A DNA stretch of 64,000 bases, from positions 4,836,001 through 4,900,000 of the forward strand of contig NZ_CBDIPG010000001.1 of assembly GCF_965283645.1 (NCBI RefSeq), given 5' to 3'. Position numbers and translations under genes: made by a program. Under the pieces are notes generated by a model, which did no database searches, was not told the origin of the DNA, and saw only the letters and a program-made list of their open reading frames with translations. This document shows, piece by piece, positions 51,444-59,518 of the stretch. Source of the stretch: Kordia sp965283645 (GTDB lineage Bacteria > Bacteroidota > Bacteroidia > Flavobacteriales > Flavobacteriaceae). Within the stretch, counting starts at the first letter, position 1. Each line of letters opens with the position of its first letter.

Positions 51444-53924
51444 TCACAGTTCGAAGCTATTGTTATTTACCAAGAAAATTGCATTGGCAAAAAACAACTT
51501 TCCGTTTTCCCAAAAAGCTCTAAACATAGGATTGTCTACCATATATATCATGCTTCCGCTACCAATTCTATGTTCTCCAAAAACTAAGGTGTTTTTGATG
51601 TTTTTAGTAGCTTTATATCCTGCAAATCCAGAAACAGCTTTGTTATCTTCTATATAAGAAACAGTATATCCTTTATCTAAATAATCATAGGCATTGCTTC
51701 CTAATTTTAATGTAAAATATGATTCATTGTATCCAAAAGCCAACGGATGCGTGTTGTCTACTTTCGTTTTAAAAATTGCACCTGTAATATAGTTTGAAAC
51801 ATTTTCACGTTCGCTTTTTGCATAGGAAATAATAGTAGTTTCATCTTTTTCGTCTTCCATTTCTTTTTTAGTCAAGCCAAAACCATCTTTTCCTTCAAAT
51901 GTTTGTAATGAGCTTCCAATAGCAATAACTTTTCCACCACGAGAAACCCAGTTTTTCAATAATTTCAATTCATCTTTATCAAATATAGAAGTGTATCTTC
52001 CGTTAGGTAAAATTAAAATATGGAATGAATTTAAGGTGTTTGCTGAAAAATTATCCGAAGTAAGATTTGTTACAGGGAACTTTAATTCCTGCTCAAAGAA
52101 ATACCAAAGTTCTCCAAAACCAAGCGAATTTGTAGCTTTTCCAGATAATACAGCAACTTTTGGCATTTTTATTTCTTTCACATCTGGCGAACCAAAATCA
52201 ACGCCATTATCTGAAAACCCAGAAGATACAGGCGATAATGCAATGTGCGATTTCATAGCAATCTCAGACATCATATCATCAAATTTTTCAACTTTTTTAT
52301 TATCACTTCGCGTAATAATTAAAGAACCGCTATTATATGTTTTTCCATTTGAAGTAAATGCTTTTTCTGTAAAACGTACGCGAATTCCAGCTTGCAATAA
52401 TGTACTCAAAAAAGTAGCATCATTCATCGAATTCCATTTGGAAATATAAGCTGCTGCTGTTGGCGTTGGCGGACATACAGAAACTCCAATTGCAGGATTG
52501 TTTTTTGGAGCAACAATTGTTTTTGAAGCAATCGCATTTAAACCATGTGCGTACGGAATACTCCAAGCCGTAATATCATACGTAAGTGAATCGCTCAACT
52601 TTGCTTTTGGTTCAAATAATACTTTGACCATTTTTGCTTTTGGTTGATTTGTGCTTACAACAAGCGAGTTATTATCAATATTTTTCGATTTTTGCGAACC
52701 ACTTTCATAATCAAATCCTTTTACGGTTACATTTGAAGTGTAGCCATATTTAATTTCATGTCGATCTAAAAGATTTCTTAGTTTCTTAAGTCGATCAAAA
52801 TCGCCTTCTAATACATAACTTTTATAGGTGAATTCTTTATTACTAAAGAATTTTTTAAACTCTGTATTCAACTTGTCAGCATTCTTTGAAGAAATCTCAA
52901 CCGTAGACATTCCTGTGGTATGATGATGCGCAATTCTGTCTTTCAACGTTAGCAAATCGCCTTCATCATTCACAATTCCTAAACCAGCCATTCCGTGTCC
53001 GGCTTGCTCGTAGGTCATTCCAATTGCGCCATTAAATGTTGGATACGTATCTCCATAACTTGGATAAAACAAATCAAATCGTTCACGTGTAAAATACAAC
53101 CAACCTTCTTTGTCAAAATAACCTGCATGATTTTTTCCAATTTGCGTCTGAAAATCACGTTGCCAATCTGTAATTACTTCGTGAAAAGGCTCTGCGGCAG
53201 GCGCAAAATAATACGGTTCATTTATTCCTTGTTCGTGAAAATCGACGTGAATATGTGGCAACCATTTGTTGTAAACTTTCAAACGTTGACGCGTTTCTAT
53301 TTGTGTTGCCCACGCCCAATCTCTATTCAAATCAAACAAATAATGATTTGGTCTTCCGCCCGGCCAAGGTTCGTCGTGTTCTTTTGCTTTCTGATTCGAG
53401 TTAAACGGAATACTTGCTACTTGATTGTACCAATTTACATATCGATCGCGTCCATCTGGATTGATACATGGATCTATAATTACCACCGTATTTTGAAGCC
53501 AAGCTTTCTTTTTCGTAATCAGTTCATATATAGTTTGCATAGAAGCTTCCGTACTGGACGATTCGTTTCCGTGCACATTATAACTCAGCCAAACAACTGC
53601 TTTTTTTGTGGAATTTGTAGTAGTTCCAATGCCAGCATTTGCCAAATGACTTTTTCTGATATTCTCTAAATTACCTAAATTTTCAGAAGTAGAAACGTAC
53701 GCAATTTGCAACAAACGCTGTTCATTCGTTTTTCCGTATTCTTCTAACTGAATCATGTTGGAAGCTTTTGCTAAATACTGATAATAATCAACCACTTGGT
53801 AATGATTGGTGAATCGTGTTCCCAATTCGTAGCCTAAAAACTCAGAAGGCGATTGAATCGTTTGCGAAAAAGCTGAAATAGAAAATAAAAAAAATGAAAG
53901 TAATGCGAAAAAGTGACGTCTCAT
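51444..53924 (-). CDS. Secreted M14 zinc carboxypeptidase
   Basis: 826 residues from the ATG at 53924, which opens the signal peptide MRRHFFALLSFFLFSISAFS. The M14 domain occupies about residues 30-370. The zinc motif HxxE is in NVHGNESSSTEASMQ near 127. FDLNRDWAWATQIETRQ is near 205, and the third zinc His and nearby acid lie in PHIHVDFHEQGINEPYYFAP. The C-terminal 450 residues contain a class I glutamine-amidotransferase-like fold (FHILILPNGRYTSIF, NWVSRGGKVIAIGSSL) but no obvious catalytic Cys, as in related Bacteroidota M14 proteins. It removes C-terminal residues from extracellular peptides. Monocistronic. Confidence 0.88.
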   Translation of the reverse strand: MRRHFFALLSFFLFSISAFSQTIQSPSEFLGYELGTRFTNHYQVVDYYQYLAKASNMIQLEEYGKTNEQRLLQIAYVSTSENLGNLENIRKSHLANAGIGTTTNSTKKAVVWLSYNVHGNESSSTEASMQTIYELITKKKAWLQNTVVIIDPCINPDGRDRYVNWYNQVASIPFNSNQKAKEHDEPWPGGRPNHYLFDLNRDWAWATQIETRQRLKVYNKWLPHIHVDFHEQGINEPYYFAPAAEPFHEVITDWQRDFQTQIGKNHAGYFDKEGWLYFTRERFDLFYPSYGDTYPTFNGAIGMTYEQAGHGMAGLGIVNDEGDLLTLKDRIAHHHTTGMSTVEISSKNADKLNTEFKKFFSNKEFTYKSYVLEGDFDRLKKLRNLLDRHEIKYGYTSNVTVKGFDYESGSQKSKNIDNNSLVVSTNQPKAKMVKVLFEPKAKLSDSLTYDITAWSIPYAHGLNAIASKTIVAPKNNPAIGVSVCPPTPTAAAYISKWNSMNDATFLSTLLQAGIRVRFTEKAFTSNGKTYNSGSLIITRSDNKKVEKFDDMMSEIAMKSHIALSPVSSGFSDNGVDFGSPDVKEIKMPKVAVLSGKATNSLGFGELWYFFEQELKFPVTNLTSDNFSANTLNSFHILILPNGRYTSIFDKDELKLLKNWVSRGGKVIAIGSSLQTFEGKDGFGLTKKEMEDEKDETTIISYAKSERENVSNYITGAIFKTKVDNTHPLAFGYNESYFTLKLGSNAYDYLDKGYTVSYIEDNKAVSGFAGYKATKNIKNTLVFGEHRIGSGSMIYMVDNPMFRAFWENGKLFFANAIFLVNNNSFEL

Positions 53925-54024
53925 TATAAATGATGAATTATGATATTCATCAAAGCTAGGTAATATAATTTTTGAAAAAGAATATCTTAACGAAATTTTG
54001 AGAAAATTCCATTTCAAATAACTA

Positions 54025-54032
54025 TATCTTTG
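54025..54032 (+). promoter_or_regulatory. bshC -7 promoter box
   Basis: TATCTTTG, 26 nt before the bshC start; exact TAnnTTTG match. Confidence 0.55.
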
Positions 54033-54058
54033 CAACTTTAAAATTCTGACGACCAACT

Positions 54059-55666
54059 ATGCCAACTGAATGTATTGCTTATAACGAAACTGGATATTTT
54101 TCTACGTTAATGTGTGATTACTTAGCAGAAAAATCAACACTACAACCATTTTACAATCGCTTTCCGAAATTAGAAAATTTTGAAGCGCAAATCAAAGAAA
54201 AACAGCAATCTACATTAACGGATGCATCACAAAGAAGTATATTGGTAAAGGCTTTGCAAGGTCAATATGCAAATGTAAACACTTCTGAATCAACACTTAA
54301 AAATATTCAAAAAGTAGCTTCCGAAAACACATTTACCATCACAACAGGACATCAATTGAACTTGTTTACAGGTCCATTATATTTTCTATATAAAATTATT
54401 TCAACTATAAATTTGACCAAAGAATTAAAAGCAAACTATCCAAAGTACGAGTTTGTGCCAATTTATTGGATGGCTTCGGAAGATCATGATTTTGATGAAA
54501 TATGTTACTTTAATTATAAGGGAAGAAAAGTACGTTGGAATCGGGAAGCAAGTGGTGCAGTTGGTGAATTATCTACAGAAGGATTAAAAGAAATTTTTGA
54601 AGTATTTGCCAAAGAATTAGGAAATAGCAACAACGCAAAAGAATTACAATCGCTTTTTGAAAACGGGTATGTAAAACATGATAATCTTACAGATGCAACA
54701 CGATATATTGCCAACGAATTATTCAAAGAATACGGTTTGGTCATTGTGGACGGAAACGACAAAGCGTTGAAACAATTGTTTGTTCCTTTTGTGGAAAATG
54801 AACTATTTGAGCAAACTGCTTTCAAAGAAGTTACAGCAACCGCTAACAAACTAACGGAAGTTGACGATTCGTATAAAATTCAGGTAAATCCGCGCGAAAT
54901 CAATTTATTCTATATTACAAAAGGAATCCGCGAACGTATTATTGAAACGGACGGTGTTTTTACGGTGAATAACACTTCCGTGAGATGGACTAAAGATCAA
55001 ATTCAGCTGGAAGTGAAACAATTTCCTGAGCGTTTCTCACCAAATGCACTATTGCGTCCGTTGTATCAAGAAATCATTCTGCCAAATCTTTGTTACATTG
55101 GCGGCGGTGGAGAATTGGCGTATTGGTTTGAATTGAAATCATATTTTGAAGCGGTAAACGTGACTTTTCCAATGGTATTATTGCGAAATTCGGCAGTTGT
55201 AAAAACAGCAAAGCAATCGGAAAAGATGGAAAAGCTCAACATCACCAATCGTGATTTATTCCTAAAACGAGAAGCATTCATCACTAAAAAAGTAAAAGAA
55301 TTAAGTGCTATTGAAATTGATTTTACATCACAAAAAGAACATTTACAACAGCAATTCAAAGATTTATATAAACTTGCCGAACAAACGGACAAATCGTTTA
55401 TTGGCGCAGTTGCGGCACAAGAAAAAAAACAACTCAAAGGAATTAGGCATCTTGAAAAACGTTTGTTAACAGCGCAAAAAAGAGTCTTAAAAGATAAAGT
55501 TTCCAGAAGTACGGAATTACAAGGAGCCTTATTTCCAAACAATTCATTACAAGAAAGACAACTTAATTTCTCTGAACTTTATTTGGAATACGGAAGTGAA
55601 TTAATTCCGACGTTGGTGGAACATTTGCAACCGTTATCAGGCGAGTTTTTGGTGTTGGAGTTGTAA
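54059..55666 (+). CDS. bshC: Bacillithiol synthase, cysteine-adding enzyme
   Basis: 535 residues, the usual BshC length. The motif FTITTGHQLNLFTGPLYFLYK near residue 97 (partly shown), VPIYWMASEDHDFDEI near 140, and a long C-terminal coiled-coil (residues about 400-490, KQSEKMEKLNITNRDL onwards) are diagnostic. BshC joins cysteine to glucosaminyl-malate in the last step of bacillithiol synthesis, so this organism probably uses bacillithiol as its main thiol. BshA and BshB are not in the window. It is a single gene with its own promoter. Confidence 0.94.
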   Translation: MPTECIAYNETGYFSTLMCDYLAEKSTLQPFYNRFPKLENFEAQIKEKQQSTLTDASQRSILVKALQGQYANVNTSESTLKNIQKVASENTFTITTGHQLNLFTGPLYFLYKIISTINLTKELKANYPKYEFVPIYWMASEDHDFDEICYFNYKGRKVRWNREASGAVGELSTEGLKEIFEVFAKELGNSNNAKELQSLFENGYVKHDNLTDATRYIANELFKEYGLVIVDGNDKALKQLFVPFVENELFEQTAFKEVTATANKLTEVDDSYKIQVNPREINLFYITKGIRERIIETDGVFTVNNTSVRWTKDQIQLEVKQFPERFSPNALLRPLYQEIILPNLCYIGGGGELAYWFELKSYFEAVNVTFPMVLLRNSAVVKTAKQSEKMEKLNITNRDLFLKREAFITKKVKELSAIEIDFTSQKEHLQQQFKDLYKLAEQTDKSFIGAVAAQEKKQLKGIRHLEKRLLTAQKRVLKDKVSRSTELQGALFPNNSLQERQLNFSELYLEYGSELIPTLVEHLQPLSGEFLVLEL

Positions 55667-55701
55667 AAACATAAAAAGGTTTTCTGAAAAGTATTAATTG
55701 T

Positions 55702-55768
55702 TGTATTTCGAGCGCAGTCGAGAAATAGTCAGTATTAATTATCATAGCATTTCGATAGCTTCGCTTGG
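55702..55768. repeat. Dispersed intergenic repeats
   Basis: TATTTCGAGCGCAGTCGAGA near 55704 is a dyad with the core TCGAGCGCAGTCGA, matching copies at 10797 and 15209. A further ATTTCGATAGCTTCGCTTGG near 55749 belongs to the same type of junk repeat. Confidence 0.6.
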
Positions 55769-55871
55769 TATTTTCAATCAAAATATATTTTGATTTCAAT
55801 AATGCTCAATGTGACAACGGTAAATGTTTTTACTTTTCAGAAAACCTCTTTAAATGTGTAATATGCAATAA

Positions 55872-56084
55872 CTAAGTTGGTTGGCATTTGCATGAATACT
55901 CATCAGTAGCATAAATTGGAATAGTTGTATCTTGACATTCTGCTGTACAGTTTAACGTAAAGCAATAATATGCAGGACAGCTTTGCCAAACAACTGTATT
56001 AGTACCACCAGTAATAATTAAACTGTTCATATTTGAAATTGAATTCTTGTTTAATCTCAATGATTTTAAATTCTTTTTTTTCAT
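55872..56084 (-). CDS. Class I lanthipeptide-like precursor (70 aa)
   Basis: Leader MKKKNLKSLRLNKNSISNMN, then ITGG at 24-27. The core TNTVVWQSCPAYYCFTLNCT continues to six Cys in total (36, 41, 46, 50, 65, 67), with TLNC and TAEC giving two [S/T]xxC pairs and a final CKCQPT. The leader is nearly the same as that of the 51-residue precursor at 63345-63500 (SxxLRLNKxSISN). It stands next to a small membrane protein gene and the metzincin-like gene on the same strand. Confidence 0.75.
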   Translation of the reverse strand: MKKKNLKSLRLNKNSISNMNSLIITGGTNTVVWQSCPAYYCFTLNCTAECQDTTIPIYATDEYSCKCQPT

Positions 56085-56204
56085 AACACTAATTTTAATT
56101 GGTTAATAGTATTTAATAAATTTAAGTAAAATATTACAAAATTTAAAGAAAATAGCTTAATTTAATGAATTGAAAGAATGAAAGAATTGAATTGTAATCA
56201 TGTA

Positions 56205-56597
56205 TTAAGTACTTTTATATAGTTTATTCATTCTCAAATAACCCAACGATTGTATAATTCGTATCAATCGAATATGCGCAGAAAATAAACCAACGAGTTT
56301 TCCTAAAATTGCCAAGCCAACAATTGTTATAAGAATCATTTTTATAGAAATTGAAGATTTAACAGTAAGTGTATATACTAAGTATATAATTGCGATTAAA
56401 ATTCCAAGACCGACAAAATAACTTCCGGTAGTACAACCACAACTAAAATATTCTTTTTGGATGCGTTTTTCCCAAGCTTTATTCTGTAAATCGTTCAAGT
56501 AAGGTAACTTCAATTCAATCTTCTTGAAGTTTTTTACAATAGATTTCAATTCATGCAATTGTTCAGCGGAATTGATATAAATTTCTTTTTTCATCAT
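56205..56597 (-). CDS. Small membrane protein, unknown function
   Basis: 130 residues. The N-terminal 60 residues are soluble and charged (EIYINSAEQLHELKSIVKNF), followed by a Cys pair (CGC near 53) and two hydrophobic segments (YFVGLGILIAIIYLVYTLTV and MILITIVGLAILGKLVGLF). The end is a basic helix (RIIQSLGYLRMNKLYKST). No family was recognised. It lies between a precursor peptide gene (120 bp downstream) and the metzincin-like gene (210 bp upstream), on the same strand as both. Co-regulation is possible but no terminator or shared promoter was identified. Confidence 0.6.
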   Translation of the reverse strand: MMKKEIYINSAEQLHELKSIVKNFKKIELKLPYLNDLQNKAWEKRIQKEYFSCGCTTGSYFVGLGILIAIIYLVYTLTVKSSISIKMILITIVGLAILGKLVGLFSAHIRLIRIIQSLGYLRMNKLYKST

Positions 56598-56807
56598 TCA
56601 AAATTTAAAAATTATTATTAATGTCTGATTAAAATCATTCAAAATGCTTCAACGTCTATTTACAATTGAATTTTTAGTGTTTTATTTTAATACCATCTGT
56701 TTTTTTAAAATAGTACATCTAATTATCAAAATAGTTAGCATCAAGTCTTAATTCTTGACTCTAAAAGCGTAGCGATCTTAAATCTTTTATCGGACAATAC
56801 TGAAAAA

Positions 56808-57764
56808 TTATATATACACACAATGTCTGCTAGAACGAACTACAGAAACTTGCCAATTGGTCAATGTTTGCGGAACTGACAATACAATTGGTGCCATCAT
56901 ATTATTTACATCATCATCACGATGTTGTAAAAAACAAGCATGTCCCATTTCATGCACAATCATGTTATCTTGTGTTTGTGCTTCTGTTAATATATAGTTT
57001 GTAGTTGGTCCCATGCTACATCCGCCGGTACGACCAGGAGTAACATCGTCAGCTACGAAAGCAATAATTTCTGCTCCATAACCCGAAACACGTCTCCAGC
57101 CATCTTCAAACTTGCACAATGAAGTTGCAAATTCAAAAAACGAACCTTGTAATAACCAATCTCTAAAAAAACCTTCTGCATTACAGGCATATGTAAACGG
57201 ATTGCTTGGAGCATTTACTCCAGAATCACAGGCGCCTGTATATATTAGGTTGATATTACACAAGCGATCCATATGTTCAATAGCCGCGTCAATTTGTGGT
57301 TGTAAATCGGCTTCAGTAGCAATAGGAACGCCATCGTGTGTTGGAATAATGATTCCGAAATACATTTTTTTACGTGGTTGTAATCCTGCCAAACTTGCTA
57401 CAAAATCAATCAATCCGACAATTCGCCATATAATTTCGGTTACCCAATTTAAGATGGTTCGTATAATTCCTCCAATAATTGGAATACTCATAATTAGTGT
57501 CACAATAAAGGCTACAATATCTAAAACAAAAGAAACGATTTCGCAGACAATCCGTGTAATCCATTTTCCAATGATGACGACCACGACTCGTACAACTTTT
57601 ACGAGTACAAGTGCGATCCAGCAAAATAATTTATTCAAACAAAGTGTCCACCAATTGCATGGTTCTTCACGGCATCTTTCTTCCTGTCGTTCTTCCCATT
57701 CTTCAATGCGTTCTTCTACTTCTTCTTCAATCCATTCTTGTACTTCTCTACAAACTCTTCCCAT
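56808..57764 (-). CDS. Metzincin-like protein with amphipathic and hydrophobic helices
   Basis: 318 residues from the ATG at 57764 (MGRVCREVQEWIEEEVEERI); a longer frame to 57866 is not preferred. Residues 4-38 are a highly charged Glu/Arg helix. Residues 40-125 are Trp/Ile/Val-rich segments (WWTLCLNKLFCWIALVLVKV, WITRIVCEIVSFVLDIVAFI, IIRTILNWVTEIIWRIVGLI). The C-terminal half has a zinc site HEMGHACFLQH near residue 280 (HExxHx5H spacing as in metzincins, without the usual Gly) and a Met-turn-like NNMMAP. It lacks a signal peptide. A membrane-active, self-anchored protease is a possible reading. The helical region resembles in character the 899-residue protein at 44-47 kb. Confidence 0.65.
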   Translation of the reverse strand: MGRVCREVQEWIEEEVEERIEEWEERQEERCREEPCNWWTLCLNKLFCWIALVLVKVVRVVVVIIGKWITRIVCEIVSFVLDIVAFIVTLIMSIPIIGGIIRTILNWVTEIIWRIVGLIDFVASLAGLQPRKKMYFGIIIPTHDGVPIATEADLQPQIDAAIEHMDRLCNINLIYTGACDSGVNAPSNPFTYACNAEGFFRDWLLQGSFFEFATSLCKFEDGWRRVSGYGAEIIAFVADDVTPGRTGGCSMGPTTNYILTEAQTQDNMIVHEMGHACFLQHRDDDVNNMMAPIVLSVPQTLTNWQVSVVRSSRHCVYI

Positions 57765-57948
57765 GATTTCTGATTTTAAAACAAAATTAACTTCATAAAA
57801 CAAAATGAGTAAGAGTGTAACTCCTTGATTTAAAGTAGGGAAAACACTGTTTCTTGCTAAAATCATATTAAAAAGGTATTAACAATTGACTGTGGAAATT
57901 TTTAGAAAAAATGTTAAATCTGTATTGGAAAAAACAAAATCTAAATAC

Positions 57949-57956
57949 TACTTTTG
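57949..57956 (+). promoter_or_regulatory. guaA -7 promoter box, very close to the start codon
   Basis: TACTTTTG matches TAnnTTTG; TTG at 57925-57927 is the candidate -33 element (21-bp gap). The box ends only 3 nt before the ATG at 57960, so transcription would begin at or inside the start codon. Confidence 0.5.
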
Positions 57957-57959
57957 CAT

Positions 57960-59495
57960 ATGCAACACGACAAGGTATTAATATTAGATTTCGGATCGCA
58001 ATACACACAACTAATTGCGCGAAGAGTTCGAGAATTGAACATCTATTCCGAGATATTTCCATTTAACAAAATTCCAACAAACATAAACGATTACAAAGCG
58101 GTTATTCTTTCGGGAAGCCCAATGTCTGTTCGTTCAGATAAAGCTTTTCATCCAGATTTAGAAGGCATTCGTGGTGAAAAACCCATGCTTGCAGTTTGTT
58201 ACGGTGCTCAATATTTGGCACATTTTTCTGGCGGAGAAGTAGCCGAATCTAACACACGTGAATACGGACGTGCTAATTTGAGTTTCGTTGAGGAAAATGA
58301 ACCGTTTTTAGCAAATATTTCGGAAGGAAGCCAAGTATGGATGAGTCATAGTGACACTATTAAAAGTTTACCAACGAACGGAAAGTTATTGGCTAGCACG
58401 CATGATGTAGAAAATGCAGCGTACAAAATTGAAGGTGAAACTACGTATGCAATCCAGTTTCATCCAGAAGTATATCATTCCACAGATGGAAAACAATTGC
58501 TTGAAAATTTCTTGGTTCATATTGCAAATGTAAATCCAGATTGGACACCAAACGCATTTGTGAGTGAAACGGTTGAAGGCTTAAAAGCGCAACTTGGAAA
58601 TGACAAAGTTGTTTTAGGATTATCTGGCGGCGTAGATTCAAGTGTAGCAGCTATGTTATTGCACAAAGCTATCGGCGAAAATTTATATTGCATCTTCGTG
58701 AATAACGGATTGTTACGTAAAAACGAATTTACAAGTGTGCTTCAACAATATGAAGGTATGGGACTCAATGTAAAAGGAGTTGATGCTTCGGCACGCTTTT
58801 TGGATGCGCTAGCAGGATTGAGTGATCCAGAGAAAAAAAGGAAAGCTATCGGACGCGTTTTTATTGAAGTGTTTGATGATGAAGCAACACAAATACAAGA
58901 CGTAACTTGGTTGGCACAAGGAACTATTTATCCAGATGTGATCGAAAGTGTAAGTGCTACAGGCGGCCCAAGCGCAACAATAAAAAGTCACCATAATGTT
59001 GGTGGTTTGCCAGATTTCATGAAATTGAAAATTGTTGAACCATTAAAAGCATTATTTAAAGATGAGGTTCGTAGAGTTGGTGCTTCTATGGGAATGGACA
59101 AAAACTTATTAGGTCGTCATCCGTTTCCAGGACCAGGATTGGCAATTAGAATTTTAGGAGATATTACTCCTGAAAAAGTTCGTATCTTACAAGAAGTTGA
59201 TGCCGTTTTTATTGATGGATTACGCAGTTGGGACTTGTATGATAAAGTGTGGCAAGCAGGCGCAATATTGTTACCAGTAAACTCAGTAGGAGTTATGGGA
59301 GATGAGCGTACATATGAAAAAGTTGTTGCGTTACGTGCTGTAGAAAGTACCGATGGAATGACGGCAGATTGGGTAGATTTACCATATAAATTTCTACAAA
59401 AAGTATCTAATGATATAATAAACAAAGTAAAAGGCGTTAATAGAGTAGTGTATGACATTAGTTCAAAACCGCCAGCGACCATTGAATGGGAATAA
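57960..59495 (+). CDS. guaA: GMP synthase (glutamine-hydrolysing)
   Basis: 511 residues. The class I amidotransferase half has ILDFGSQYTQLIARRVRE near residue 8, the catalytic Cys in MLAVCYGAQYLAHFSGGEVA near 80 and the His-Glu pair in IQFHPEVYHS near 167. The ATP-pyrophosphatase half has the P-loop VLGLSGGVDSSVAAMLLHKA near 220 and the dimerisation domain with GRHPFPGPGLAIRILGD near 385. It makes GMP from XMP, glutamine and ATP. The final KPPATIEWE is typical. The start is set by homology (MQHDKVLIL) and not by the TTG at 57954 that lies inside the promoter box. Confidence 0.96.
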   Translation: MQHDKVLILDFGSQYTQLIARRVRELNIYSEIFPFNKIPTNINDYKAVILSGSPMSVRSDKAFHPDLEGIRGEKPMLAVCYGAQYLAHFSGGEVAESNTREYGRANLSFVEENEPFLANISEGSQVWMSHSDTIKSLPTNGKLLASTHDVENAAYKIEGETTYAIQFHPEVYHSTDGKQLLENFLVHIANVNPDWTPNAFVSETVEGLKAQLGNDKVVLGLSGGVDSSVAAMLLHKAIGENLYCIFVNNGLLRKNEFTSVLQQYEGMGLNVKGVDASARFLDALAGLSDPEKKRKAIGRVFIEVFDDEATQIQDVTWLAQGTIYPDVIESVSATGGPSATIKSHHNVGGLPDFMKLKIVEPLKALFKDEVRRVGASMGMDKNLLGRHPFPGPGLAIRILGDITPEKVRILQEVDAVFIDGLRSWDLYDKVWQAGAILLPVNSVGVMGDERTYEKVVALRAVESTDGMTADWVDLPYKFLQKVSNDIINKVKGVNRVVYDISSKPPATIEWE

Positions 59496-59518
59496 TAAAA
59501 AGTAAAATAAAACAGAGA

